Program-made: the position numbers and the translations under genes
The notes under the pieces: generated by a model
Databases searched by the model: none
Seen by the model: the letters and a program-made list of their open reading frames with translations, nothing else
What the model was told of the DNA's origin: nothing
Part shown: positions 5,980-14,511 of the stretch, piece after piece
How the letters are laid out: every line of letters begins with the position of its first letter
How positions within the stretch are numbered: position 1 is the stretch's first letter
Source of the DNA: CAZCDS01 sp964497585
Lineage (GTDB): Bacteria; Desulfobacterota; Desulfomonilia; Desulfomonilales; Desulfomonilaceae
DNA: 19,004 nucleotides
Direction: 5' to 3'
Assembly: GCA_964497585.1 (NCBI GenBank)
Contig: CAZCDS010000095.1
Coordinates: 1-19,004 of the forward strand

Positions 5980-6272
5980 TCAGCGCTCCTTTTTCGGCCG
6001 GGCTTCTGCCTACGCAAGACTCCGCCAGCCCCACTTTGGGTTGGGTCATGAAACATCGCTCCCAAGGGGTCTGCCGGTTCGTTGATGAGATCGCGAGAGT
6101 TCAACGGCGTCCGCTCCAATTTGACCAGGATTAACCCCGTAAACCTCACCATACCACACAGTGTCCGCTCCCGACGATTTCCCTGAGGCACAAAGTCATG
6201 AGCAAGCCTGGGAACCACCACTCGTGCTACGTGCCCCATAAGCCCGTCAGAGGGAATTCCACTCCTTCGTCA

Positions 6273-6310
6273 AGAATTACGTATGGTGTCCCGGAATTCT
6301 ACGGAATTCC
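6273..6310 (+). repeat. Dispersed 37-bp repeat, copy B
   Basis: Starts AGAATTACGTATGGTGTCCC and contains two GGAATTC blocks (6293-6299 and 6303-6309). It lies about 200 bp before the GntR promoter. Apart from this copy and the UP-like AT-rich stretch at 6425-6470, the interval 5831-6475 holds nothing else I can support. Confidence 0.6.
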
Positions 6311-6475
6311 CTACCTTGAGGTCCAGATACTGCCACACACTAACTCAGAACCTGGACCACTTTTTGGGGGATAGGTCAATTCAGTGGCCACGGTGAAATG
6401 AAGCGGGCCGGCCTGACTTCCAAAAAAGCTAAATTTAGTACTATTATGAAATAGGCAAATATTTTACTTTTTTCC

Positions 6476-6504
6476 TTGACACGCCCCCACACGCCATTCA
6501 TACT
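6476..6504 (+). promoter_or_regulatory. Sigma70 promoter of the GntR-family regulator gene
   Basis: TTGACA (6476-6481, perfect) and CATACT (6499-6504, 4/6) are 17 bp apart, preceded by an AT-rich stretch that could act as an UP element. An 8-bp palindrome TAGTACTA (6436-6443) lies 33 bp upstream of the -35 box and is a weak operator candidate. The promoter defines a start near 6511, so translation cannot begin at the TTG at 6508. Confidence 0.65.
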
Positions 6505-6555
6505 GTATTGAAGAAATCTTTTCTCTTCATCTCTCTATGCAGGAGCGTCTTTCTC

Positions 6556-7269
6556 TTGTTTCGCGAGGTTCAACAGAGCAAATTTTCGTTGGATATCATT
6601 TCCCAGATTCGGGAAGCCATTCTGACCGGTGCGCTGAATCCCGGGGACAGACTTCCCAGTGAAAAAGAGCTCGTAGCAGAATTTGGCGTGAGCAGGCAAA
6701 CGCTTCGCGAGGCTATTAGAGCCTTGGAGGTAATGGGCTTTCTCGAGGTGCGTAAAGGGGTCGGCGGTGGTCCGGTGGTGCTCGAAGTGGAGATGAAGAC
6801 TGCTAGGGAATCTATAGAGAACTTCCTTTATTTTCAGAATGTTTCGATCCGACATCTTTCCGAGGTCAGGAAGGTTTTCGAGCCGTATCTGGCTCAGCTA
6901 GCTGCTGAACGCTTGACGTCCGAGGAACTGGAGAATCTTGCCGGCTGTCACAGGGCCAGTACGGGGGCCAAGACACCCGGGGCGAGCACGTACAGGCAGG
7001 AGATAGCTTTTCACCGACTCATTGCCCAGGCGAGCGGGAACCCGGTGTTCGTATTGATTCAGGATTTTGTCAACACCGTGCTGGACGACAGCAAGCGCCA
7101 CCTTAGACCTGGACAGGACTTTTCAGCAGAAGTGCTCGCTGCGCACGACCGAATTCTCGATGCTCTCCGTGCTCGGGACCCGGAACGAGCGGCGTCAGAG
7201 ATGCATCGCCATGTGTGTGATGTTGAGCGCTCTCTGGAAGACCTCCGAAGAGAGAGGGAGCAGGCATAG
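6556..7269 (+). CDS. GntR-family transcriptional regulator, FCD (FadR) subfamily
   Basis: A 237-residue regulator. Residues 10-75 form the GntR winged helix-turn-helix (LPSEKELVAEFGVSRQTLRE then AIRALEVMGFLEVRKGVGG). The remainder is an all-helical FCD ligand domain with His153 (AFHRLIAQASGN), His197 (AAHDRI) and His217 (MHRHV) in the places that usually hold a divalent metal. Such proteins are often repressors released by an organic acid or sugar acid. The start chosen is TTG 6556 with AGGAG at 6541-6545. The frame is open to TTG 6508, but that codon coincides with the predicted transcription start. It heads the catabolic island on the same strand and probably controls it, although a 600-bp gap follows. 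Confidence 0.9.
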   Translation: MFREVQQSKFSLDIISQIREAILTGALNPGDRLPSEKELVAEFGVSRQTLREAIRALEVMGFLEVRKGVGGGPVVLEVEMKTARESIENFLYFQNVSIRHLSEVRKVFEPYLAQLAAERLTSEELENLAGCHRASTGAKTPGASTYRQEIAFHRLIAQASGNPVFVLIQDFVNTVLDDSKRHLRPGQDFSAEVLAAHDRILDALRARDPERAASEMHRHVCDVERSLEDLRREREQA

Positions 7270-7882
7270 TAAGTAAACATGCCAGACCTTGAAGCTTCGG
7301 CGAAAGATCGGGTGTAAACCTGTCCACGAGGAGATCATGTAGCCTCAAATTAGAGTTAAACTGTGTGCTTACCTGAATAACCATAGTTGGAGGCCGTTAT
7401 CCTTCAAGTCAGTTCAAGGCGCGAACGGAATGCGTTGAGGGTGCGCACGACGGCATTGAGTTGTTACCTGTACTCAGCTAGTTACCAGGATTGTTGAACG
7501 AACCGGCGTGGACACCCAGGCCAAAACAACAACAGTAATTATCGGGCATATCGTAGGTCTATCTTGAAGCAGCCGTGAGCCGGCCATGGGAAAGACGTGC
7601 TGTGACGTGGACGGTGCCATCGCTTTCAAGTCGAAATGGTAGTATGGGGTAATGGTGGTTCCGGTGACGTAGCTGAGGGGAGTTTTTCGAGGGCCGGCAG
7701 ACGAACGACGATGCTTTAAGGCAGCCCCTGGATATTACCTCGGCAGGCATAGTCTGAGGGAGATCGCTCGCCGTCACATGCGGGAGCCAAGCTCTTTTTC
7801 GACCATCGCATTGCGCGTCTTGGTCATAGGCACACTGCAGTGATGAGAATGACCACCCACAAGTGTGGCAGGAGCTCAGAAG
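7270..7882. other. Gene-free spacer after the regulator
   Basis: No supported gene on either strand. A short open stretch near 7498-7563 reads ERTGVDTQAKTTTVIIGHIV on the + strand; it looks protein-like but has no start, ribosome binding site or recognisable family, so it may be a fragment of a decayed gene. The 142-codon - strand frame crossing 7559-7987 overlaps the CoxM remnant and is not credible. Confidence 0.5.
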
Positions 7883-8275
7883 ATGTCGCAAGTCTTTAAG
7901 GATTTGCGTTGGCGCCGAGACATTTCCCTGAAGGACTACCTCGTCCCTGAGACCCTGCCTCAGGCTCTCAAGATGCTGGCGGAACACAATGGCCGAGCGC
8001 GGGTGATCGCAGGAGGCACCGACGTAATCGTTGAGCTTCGGAGGCGGGACTATGAAGTAGACGTCCTGGTAGACATCCGCAGGATTTCGGCAATGGACGG
8101 CATAGAACTGCAGGAGAACCGCATCAAACAGGGCGGCCTTGTTCCCATGCCCAGGCGACGGCCTCTCCCCTCATACGGCAAGTCAGATCAGTAACCGAGG
8201 TATGCTCTTCTACGCGGTTGAGGGCCCAAAAATAGGCACGAGGACTAGATGGCCGCGAATATTGTGGCGGTACCA
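7883..8275 (+). pseudogene. Frameshifted CoxM-type FAD-binding subunit of a molybdenum hydroxylase
   Basis: The first 87 residues are clear FAD_binding_5 domain as in CO dehydrogenase/xanthine dehydrogenase medium subunits: YLVPETLPQALKMLAEHNG, RVIAGGTDVIVELRRRD, VLVDIRRI, GIEL..RIKQGGLV. Around 8141-8147 a base is missing. The family sequence resumes in another frame as HAQATASPLIRQVRS (8146-8190), then in a third as AVEGPKIGTR (8214-8243), then again as AANIVAVPG (after 8250). Intact members have about 290 residues, so this is a multiply frameshifted and truncated gene. ATG 7883 still has a good GGAG. Neither partner subunit (molybdopterin or 2Fe-2S) is nearby. It suggests the cluster once included a hydroxylase. 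Confidence 0.8.
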
Positions 8276-8334
8276 GGGGTGACCAGGGACGACAAGAGCG
8301 CCCTCACCAGAACTAATCTCGAAAGGAAAGTCCC

Positions 8335-9210
8335 TTGAAGGTCGCTTTTGTCGGACTCGGCACAATGGGAAGCGCGATGGCCTTGAACATAATGAGGGCC
8401 GGCCACGATCTGATCGTTCATAACCGCGCCAGAGCCAAAGAAGAACCGCTGGCGGCACAAGGAGCGAAACGCGCGCGCTCCCCGCGGGAGGCTGCCGGGG
8501 AGGGGGAGGTGGTAGTAACCTGTGTCAGCGATACACCGGATGTGGAAGAAGTGATTCTCGGAGACGACGGGATCGTTCACGGGGTTCAGCCGGGGGCTGT
8601 GGTGGTGGACATGTCCACCATTAGCCCTGAAGCTACCCGCAAGATCGCGCGGGCGTTGGGCGAAAAGGGAGTAAGAATGGTCGATGCCCCTGTTTCAGGC
8701 GGGTCAGAGGGTGCAGAACAGGGCACTCTCGCCATAATGGTCGGCGGTGAGCCTCAGGACGTGGAAAGGGTTGCACCGGTTCTGGAGTGCATGGGCAGCA
8801 CAATCACACACGTGGGCCCCATCAGTGCAGGCCAGATGACCAAAGCCATCAACCAAACCATTATAGCCGGAGTGTATCTCAGTGTAGCGGAAGGAATGGC
8901 CCTGGGGATTAAGGCTGGTTTGGACATGGAAAAAGTGGTCCGCGCCATCAGCGGAGGCGCGGCCGGTTCGTGGGTACTCACCCACCGCTCCCAAAACATG
9001 GTTACCAACAAGTATCCTTTAGGTTTCCGTGTGAAGCTCCACCAGAAGGACCTGAGAATCGCACTTGAGACGGCGAGAGATCTTGGGGTAACTCTCCCGG
9101 TAGCCGCTCTGGTGGACCAAATCGAGAACGGTATTATCACGAAAGGCTACGGAGACGAGGATGTTTCGGCCATGGCCCGCAGTATAAGAGAACAATCCGG
9201 TATTGACTGA
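8335..9210 (+). CDS. Beta-hydroxyacid dehydrogenase (3-hydroxyisobutyrate / tartronate semialdehyde reductase family)
   Basis: A 291-residue NAD(P)-dependent enzyme interconverting a beta-hydroxyacid and its semialdehyde. It has the N-terminal Rossmann motif GLGTMGSAMA (residues 7-16), the substrate motif DAPVSGG (117-123), the catalytic Lys170 in GQMTKAINQ, and the KDLRIAL helix, with the usual family length. The start is TTG 8335, 7 nt after AGGA; no better start exists and the glycine motif sits at the right distance from it. The next gene is an MmsA-type dehydrogenase. That pair matches mmsB-mmsA of valine degradation, but also reductases of sugar-acid or 3-hydroxypropionate routes. The substrate is not decided by these motifs. 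Confidence 0.92.
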   Translation: MKVAFVGLGTMGSAMALNIMRAGHDLIVHNRARAKEEPLAAQGAKRARSPREAAGEGEVVVTCVSDTPDVEEVILGDDGIVHGVQPGAVVVDMSTISPEATRKIARALGEKGVRMVDAPVSGGSEGAEQGTLAIMVGGEPQDVERVAPVLECMGSTITHVGPISAGQMTKAINQTIIAGVYLSVAEGMALGIKAGLDMEKVVRAISGGAAGSWVLTHRSQNMVTNKYPLGFRVKLHQKDLRIALETARDLGVTLPVAALVDQIENGIITKGYGDEDVSAMARSIREQSGID

Positions 9211-9437
9211 GTGAAGACTCAGAAGACACCCGGCAGCTGTTCGGTTTCATTCGCCGGAAAGCCAATCCCGAAACGGGAACCCGGATCTGCCCTCAGATTG
9301 CCCAAGCAAAGATCTGTGATGCTTGAGCTGGGCCGCAAGAGTTTGTCAAGGAAGTATTTGGCTGGCAAGTTCTCAACAAGCCACGAAGGCCGTCTCACAT
9401 CATCAGATTGTCAGAAAGAAACTGAGGAGTGTATCGT
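9211..9437. other. Spacer between the two dehydrogenase genes
   Basis: A 227-bp gap. A GTG-started frame begins directly after the stop of the upstream gene, but it has no domain and overlaps the start of the next gene out of frame, so it is not called. No terminator is visible, so the two dehydrogenases may still be cotranscribed. Confidence 0.4.
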
Positions 9438-10892
9438 ATGTCTATGGAGATTCTGAAAAACTACGTCGACGGAGAATGGGTAGCTCCTGATTCCTCCGCC
9501 AAAGGGGACGTCTGGTGCCCTGCAACAGGGGAGAAGATAGCTGAGGTTCCCTACGGCAATCAAACGGACCTGGACAGGGCTGTGGCGGCGGCCAACGAAG
9601 CCTACCCGGAGTGGCGTATGACCCCGCCGTTGAGCCGGGCCCGCTATCTCTTCCGACTGAAAGAGCTTTTTGAGGAGAACTTCGAGGATATCGCAAAGAC
9701 CCTCGTCAGGGAAGAGGGCAAAACCATCGACGAATCCCGTGGGGAAGTCCGCCGCATGATCGAGAACGTGGAACATGCTACCGGCGTCACCACCATGATG
9801 ACTGGATACTGTCTCGAGGACATCTCCCAGAACATCGACTGTTGTGCCGAACGACAACCCCTTGGTGTCTTTGGCTGTATTGCTCCCTTCAACTTCCCCG
9901 CAATGGTGCCCTGGTGGTTCCTGCCGTACGCGGTTGTAGCCGGCAATACGTACGTGGTCAAGCCCTCGGAACAGGTGCCGATGACCCAGACTCGTATCTT
10001 TGAAGTCATCGACGAGGCGGGGTTTCCACCGGGTGTACTCAACATGGTGCATGGATCCCGGGACGTGGTCAACGCAATGTTGCGTCACCCGGATATTAAA
10101 GGCGTCTCCTTCGTTGGGCAGACCGCCACCGCGAAGCATATCTACCGCACGTGTGCGGAAACCGGCAAACGGGTGCAGGCACTGGGCGGCGCCAAGAATG
10201 CCGTTGTAGTGATGCCAGATGCGGAGATCGACAAAGGTATCCCGTCACTTGTTACTTCGTTCTACGGGTGTGCCGGCGAACGATGCCTTTCCGGGTCGAT
10301 TCTCGTTTCCGTGGGAGATATTCACGAGGAACTCAAGGAAAAGTTCACCGCTGCGGCCAAAGCCCTGAGAGTCGGTAACGGGCTGGACCAGGCCACCCAG
10401 ATGGGTCCAGTCATTAGTGCAAGGCACAAAGAGCGAGTGCTCGGATACATTGAGAAGGGGCTGGCCGAAGGCGCGAAAGTCATCCTCGACGGACGCGACA
10501 TTGAGGTGGAAGGGCATCCCAACGGATTCTTCATCGGACCGACCATATTCGAGGATGTGACACCCGATATGACCATTGCAAGAGAAGAGATCTTCGGCCC
10601 GGTGGTGACGATGATTCGCGTGAACGATCTGGATGAAGCTACGGAAATAATCAACACTCGCGGCTTTGCAAACGCAGCGTGCCTCTATACCTCCAGCGGA
10701 AAGGCCGCGAGGGAGTTCAAATACAAGGTGATGCCGAGCATGATCGGCATCAACATCGGAATTGCCGCTCCGATGAGCTTTTTCCCCTTTGGAGGCGCGG
10801 GCGACTCCATGTTCGGAGACCTGAAAGGACACGGTCGGGAAGTATTCCAGTTCTTCACCGACACCAAAGTGGTCATCACTCGGTGGCTGTAA
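9438..10892 (+). CDS. mmsA: CoA-acylating methylmalonate-semialdehyde dehydrogenase family
   Basis: A 484-residue aldehyde dehydrogenase of the MmsA/IolA branch, which oxidises methylmalonate or malonate semialdehyde with NAD and CoA to propionyl- or acetyl-CoA plus CO2. The catalytic Cys283 sits in GCAGERCLSG. Asn152 lies in APFNFPAM and the cofactor lysine in VVKPSEQ. The usual ELGGK general-base motif is ALGGAKN (residues 248-254), as expected for CoA-dependent members lacking that Glu. EIFGPV is present near residue 388. The start ATG 9438 follows GAGGAG (9424-9429) by 8 nt; ATG 9444 is an alternative. It probably acts after the beta-hydroxyacid dehydrogenase. Family confidence is high, the exact substrate open. 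Confidence 0.93.
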   Translation: MSMEILKNYVDGEWVAPDSSAKGDVWCPATGEKIAEVPYGNQTDLDRAVAAANEAYPEWRMTPPLSRARYLFRLKELFEENFEDIAKTLVREEGKTIDESRGEVRRMIENVEHATGVTTMMTGYCLEDISQNIDCCAERQPLGVFGCIAPFNFPAMVPWWFLPYAVVAGNTYVVKPSEQVPMTQTRIFEVIDEAGFPPGVLNMVHGSRDVVNAMLRHPDIKGVSFVGQTATAKHIYRTCAETGKRVQALGGAKNAVVVMPDAEIDKGIPSLVTSFYGCAGERCLSGSILVSVGDIHEELKEKFTAAAKALRVGNGLDQATQMGPVISARHKERVLGYIEKGLAEGAKVILDGRDIEVEGHPNGFFIGPTIFEDVTPDMTIAREEIFGPVVTMIRVNDLDEATEIINTRGFANAACLYTSSGKAAREFKYKVMPSMIGINIGIAAPMSFFPFGGAGDSMFGDLKGHGREVFQFFTDTKVVITRWL

Positions 10893-10971
10893 TTGTGCGC
10901 CGACGGCGCGTCTACGGATGTGTGCAACCGTGCCGCTGGGGCCACCGCACATGTTCAACAGGAGGACCTTG

Positions 10972-11418
10972 ATGGAGTTGCAGAACTTCGGAAGTATTCT
11001 GAGTTTCGCCGTGGAGTTGGAAGCCGAAGACTTCGCTTTCTACAAGGCATCGGCGGCAAATCCGGCCTGTGCCCAGCACGAGGCCATGCTCTCAGAATTC
11101 GCTGCTGACGAGAAGAAGAATGAGAAGACCATGCTCCGAGTCCGGAGAGAAAATGTCACAGAGATGATCCTTGAGCCGATCACCGATTTTTCCAGTGAAC
11201 CTTTTCTCACGAGCCGAGAAGGCGTTGACGGGATGAATGCAGACCAGATTCTCGCGAAAGCTCTCGACCTGGAGGAGAAAGCGGAACGATTCTACCGGCA
11301 AGCTGCGGAGAGAATGAAGGCTCTGCCGGAAGTGTCTCGGGCTCTGGAACGCATCGCGAGACGTCGGTCTGATCATAGGGAACGTTTGGCCGGGGCTTCC
11401 GGAAAAGGCTCAACTTGA
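10972..11418 (+). CDS. Ferritin-like (rubrerythrin-type) small protein with altered metal ligands
   Basis: A 148-residue helical protein with two related halves: FAVELEAEDFAFYKASA (about 12-28) and LDLEEKAERFYRQAA (about 98-112), the E...E...Y helices of rubrerythrin/ferritin-like four-helix bundles. In intact di-iron members helices 2 and 4 carry ExxH. Here helix 2 reads DEKKNE (Asn50 in place of His) and helix 4 reads RRRSDH (Arg132 where Glu is expected). The rubredoxin domain of true rubrerythrins is absent. The start ATG 10972 follows GGAGG (10961-10965) at 6 nt. It sits between the aldehyde dehydrogenase and the transporter genes. A role as a small electron-transfer, stress or adaptor protein is guesswork. 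Confidence 0.75.
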   Translation: MELQNFGSILSFAVELEAEDFAFYKASAANPACAQHEAMLSEFAADEKKNEKTMLRVRRENVTEMILEPITDFSSEPFLTSREGVDGMNADQILAKALDLEEKAERFYRQAAERMKALPEVSRALERIARRRSDHRERLAGASGKGST

Positions 11419-11791
11419 GGTGAGATCTCGTCTTCTGAACCACCGCAGTTTGAGCGGAGAACCGGGTGCATAACACCATACGGAGGATGGGCGAGAGTCA
11501 ATATGCTCCTCGCCGCACGAAAAGAAATCCTCGGAAAGGAATCCAAGGCGAGAAAGGATCTCGGGCGAACACGCCGGAATTCGTGGGTCTCTTCAGAAAC
11601 TCCTTTCATGGGGAGCAGTCTGCGGCCCACCTCATTGAAACTACGAGATCGATCCGCAAGATTGTGTGATGCTTTATCTCACCGTGACAGTCAGACGTCG
11701 AGACGACTGTGCAAAGTGTCATAGGAGCCGCTACTGTCTTCCTTCAAAATGGCTCCAGGAGGAGCCCCAACCAGGAAAGGGAGGGAACAAA
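11419..11791. other. Spacer before the ABC importer genes
   Basis: No supported gene; the short open frames lack domains. An inverted repeat ACAGTC (11687-11692) and GACTGT (11705-11710), about 80 nt before the binding-protein start, is a possible operator for the upstream GntR protein, but 6-bp arms are weak evidence. No convincing promoter hexamers were found. Confidence 0.3.
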
Positions 11792-13156
11792 ATGGCGATT
11801 GACACGAAAGGACTAAAGAGAAAACGGTTAGGAGTGATCACCAGACGGCGGTTCATCAAAACCACGGCTGGCGCGGCTCTGGCGGCAGGTGCAGGGAACA
11901 TCGTGTTCCCGCGCTACGGACTGGCCAAGCCCAAGCAGCTCAAAATCCTTCAATGGGTGCATTTTGTTCCGGCGTATGACAAGTGGTTCAACAACGTGTA
12001 CGTCAAGGAGTGGGGCAAGAAGAACGACACGGAGGTCATCGTTGACAACATAGGGCTTGCCGGGCTCAACGCCCGCGCGGCCGCAGAGGTCTCAGCCCAA
12101 AAGGGACACGACCTCTTCATGTTCCTGTGGCCCAAACCCGATTACGAAGATCAGGTCATCGATCACAAAGAGATTTATGAGGAGTGCGAGAAGAAGTGGG
12201 GGAAACCCATCGATCTTGCAATCAAGAGCACATACAACCCCAAGACAAAGAAGTACTATGGTTTCTCCGACAGTTTCGTGCCCGATCCCGTGAACTACCG
12301 CAAAGACCTGTGGGATGAGGTCGGCATGTCTCCCAATACCTGGGATGACGTGCGCAAGGGCGGCGCAGCGATCAAGAAGAAGACCAAAATCCCGGTGGGA
12401 ATCGGACTGGCTTCGGAGATAGACACCAACATGGCCATGCGGGCCATCATGTACTCCTTCGGGTCCTCGGTTCAGGACGAAAAGGGCAACGTTGTCCTCA
12501 ATTCGAAGCAAACCCTTGAGGCGGTTAAATTCGTCAAGGCCTTGTATGAGGAGTGCATGACGCCGGAGGTATTCACCTGGGACGCCTCGTCCAACAACCG
12601 CTTTATGATTTCCGGCAAGGGATCGCTGGCCCTTAACGCCATCTCTATTACCAGGACGGCTGAGAAGCAGGCTCCGGAAATGGAGAAGAAGATCTGGTTG
12701 GCCAAGGCCCCCAAGGGTCCGGTCCGAAGAATGGGGCTCGAGCACGTGATGGATGTGTACTGCATCTGGAAATTCGCGGACAACATCGGTGGAGCCAAGA
12801 AGTTTCTCGTCGACTACATCAACAATTTCAAGAAGGCTTTTCTTGCAAGCGAGTACTACAACTTCCCCTGCTTCGCCAAGACGGTGCCGGATCTCAAGCA
12901 GCTCGTGGCCAAGGATAAGAGGGCTCAACCGCCGGACAAGTACAAGGTTCTAGAGGACGTCCTGGATTGGGCCACAAACGTGGGCTATCCCGGCTACGCC
13001 AATGCGGCTATCGCCGAGGTCTTCAGCACCTGGGTCGTGTCAACCATGTTCGCCAAGGCCGCGAGCGGGAAAATGAAGCCCGAGGAGGCCATCAAGGCCG
13101 CTGACAAGAAGACCAACGCGATCTTCAAGAAGTGGCGGGCGAAGGGTTTGGCCTAG
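11792..13156 (+). CDS. ABC importer substrate-binding protein, Tat-exported (sugar-type family 1)
   Basis: A 454-residue periplasmic binding protein of the CUT1/extracellular solute-binding family 1 type. The N-terminus has a twin-arginine signal: T17-R-R-R-F-I-K23 followed by a hydrophobic Ala/Gly-rich stretch and a likely cleavage after GLA45. The mature part begins with the LKILQWVHFVPAYDKWF strand typical of these proteins and has the usual hinge motifs (YYGFSDSF...NYRKDLWDEVGM, TWDDV). ATG 11792 follows GGAGGG by about 6 nt; the frame is open upstream but without signal-like sequence. ATPase and permease genes follow. Export by Tat implies folding in the cytoplasm. The ligand is unknown; a sugar, polyol or sugar derivative is inferred from the transporter class. 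Confidence 0.93.
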   Translation: MAIDTKGLKRKRLGVITRRRFIKTTAGAALAAGAGNIVFPRYGLAKPKQLKILQWVHFVPAYDKWFNNVYVKEWGKKNDTEVIVDNIGLAGLNARAAAEVSAQKGHDLFMFLWPKPDYEDQVIDHKEIYEECEKKWGKPIDLAIKSTYNPKTKKYYGFSDSFVPDPVNYRKDLWDEVGMSPNTWDDVRKGGAAIKKKTKIPVGIGLASEIDTNMAMRAIMYSFGSSVQDEKGNVVLNSKQTLEAVKFVKALYEECMTPEVFTWDASSNNRFMISGKGSLALNAISITRTAEKQAPEMEKKIWLAKAPKGPVRRMGLEHVMDVYCIWKFADNIGGAKKFLVDYINNFKKAFLASEYYNFPCFAKTVPDLKQLVAKDKRAQPPDKYKVLEDVLDWATNVGYPGYANAAIAEVFSTWVVSTMFAKAASGKMKPEEAIKAADKKTNAIFKKWRAKGLA

Positions 13157-13470
13157 GTACGAAGTCTCACGTGTGCCGTTGCCGTCCAATCCTGCCACGA
13201 CCAAACCGTGCATTCCCGTGGTTGGCCGGGCGGGCAGCACCCGTTCATGCGGCAAACAGTTCCGCCTCACTCCCTGGTGGCAGCGACAACAGCCGGTTGC
13301 CCTCTGGCTAGATCGGAGGGCGACCGGGCAACCCCCAGATGTGGTTCTTGTGGGGAGCGGCGAGGATCTACCCATGGTTCGGCTAGTACTTGAGACGGAT
13401 GACTCCGGGACGAAATCGCTTTCTCGCCGAGGGATGATTTGAGTTCATTCGACACCGATTGGAGGATTGA
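13157..13470. other. Spacer between binding protein and ATPase genes
   Basis: A 314-bp gap with no supported gene. The frames through it lack domains and overlap the ATPase start. It holds a stem-loop (13295-13333) and, at its end, the ATPase ribosome binding site GGAGG (13461-13465). Confidence 0.5.
13295..13333 (+). promoter_or_regulatory. Intercistronic stem-loop after the binding-protein gene
   Basis: GGTTGCCC (13295-13302) pairs perfectly with GGGCAACC (13326-13333); an alternative inner pairing GCCCTC/GAGGGC (13299-13304/13316-13321) exists. There is no T tract, so it is not a terminator. Stem-loops here commonly protect the binding-protein message and lower downstream expression, giving excess binding protein over membrane components; that role is inferred. 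Confidence 0.5.
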
Positions 13471-14502
13471 TTGGCCAGAGTAGAAACGCGAGACATTGTA
13501 AAGCATTTCGAAGACATAAAGGCGGTTAACGGCGTGAGCCTGGCCAGCGAGGAAGGAGAGTTCCTCGTTCTGTTGGGACCTTCGGGCTGCGGTAAGACCA
13601 CCCTGCTCCGAACGATCGCTGGCCTGGACCCACCGACCTCGGGAGACGTTCTCATCGGAGGACGGGTAGTCACTCACCTTCCCCCCCGCTCCCGAGGCAT
13701 AGCAATGGTTTTCCAAAGCTACGCCCTCTATCCTCATCTGACGATCTTCAAGAATATCGCCTTTCCGCTCAAAGCTCAGAAGGTCCCTAAGGACCTCATC
13801 CGGGAAAGGGTGAACAAGGCGGCGACAATGTTCAAGATCGAAGGCTTCCTCAGACGTAAGCCTCGGGAGCTGTCCGGTGGCGAGCGGCAGAGAGTGGCCC
13901 TTGCCAGGGCCCTGGTGCGGGAACCCAACGTCTTCCTCCTCGACGAACCCCTATCCAACCTCGATGCCAAGCTCCGGGCGTCAGCCCGCGAGGAACTTGC
14001 CAATTTCCAGAAAAGTGTCGGCATCACAACGATCTACGTGACTCACGACCAGGTGGAGGCCATGGGAATGGGGGACAGGATTGCTGTGATGAACGAAGGG
14101 ACCGTGCGACAACTTTCCACTCCTTCGGAGATCTACAACGATCCTGCGGACACCTTCGTGGCAGGTTTCCTCGGATCGCCTCCTATGAATCTCGTGAAGA
14201 GGGGTAATATCATCGTGGGATTTCGACCGGAGAGCTTTCTTCCGAAAGGGGCTTATGAGGGACACGCGGACCTAGAACCTCTTGAGTTCCAGGTAACCCG
14301 GACAGAGTATCTGGGATCGGATCGCCTTTTGTACGGCAATCTGGGGGAGCGATTCAAGCAGCGTCACGTGGTTGCCAAGTTGACCACAAGCATTGATATG
14401 CCTATTTCGAGCGGGCAGCGCTACGAGTTTGCCGTGCCGAGAGATACCATCAGGTTCTTTGACCGGAATACGGGCCTGCGCATAGACCCGGTTCCCTTGT
14501 AA
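13471..14502 (+). CDS. ABC importer ATPase, UgpC/MalK type
   Basis: A 343-residue ATP-hydrolysing subunit. It shows Walker A GPSGCGKTT (36-44), Q-loop Gln82 in FQSYALYPH, signature LSGGERQ (134-140), Walker B VFLLDEP with Glu159, D-loop SNLD and H-loop His192 (VTHDQVEAM). The C-terminal 110 residues form the OB-fold/TOBE domain of sugar importers (GFRPESF...). The start is TTG 13471, 5 nt after GGAGG. Length fits the MalK/UgpC class, which energises CUT1 importers at the inner face of the membrane. The two permease genes follow with almost no gap. Confidence 0.95.
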   Translation: MARVETRDIVKHFEDIKAVNGVSLASEEGEFLVLLGPSGCGKTTLLRTIAGLDPPTSGDVLIGGRVVTHLPPRSRGIAMVFQSYALYPHLTIFKNIAFPLKAQKVPKDLIRERVNKAATMFKIEGFLRRKPRELSGGERQRVALARALVREPNVFLLDEPLSNLDAKLRASAREELANFQKSVGITTIYVTHDQVEAMGMGDRIAVMNEGTVRQLSTPSEIYNDPADTFVAGFLGSPPMNLVKRGNIIVGFRPESFLPKGAYEGHADLEPLEFQVTRTEYLGSDRLLYGNLGERFKQRHVVAKLTTSIDMPISSGQRYEFAVPRDTIRFFDRNTGLRIDPVPL

Positions 14503-14511
14503 GGAGGGATG

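Noticed and set aside
7559..7987. 142-codon - strand frame
   Set aside because: No start signal or domain, and it overlaps the recognisable CoxM N-terminus on the other strand.
9211..9456. 81-codon frame between the two dehydrogenase genes
   Set aside because: No domain, no ribosome binding site, and it overlaps the well-supported mmsA start out of frame.
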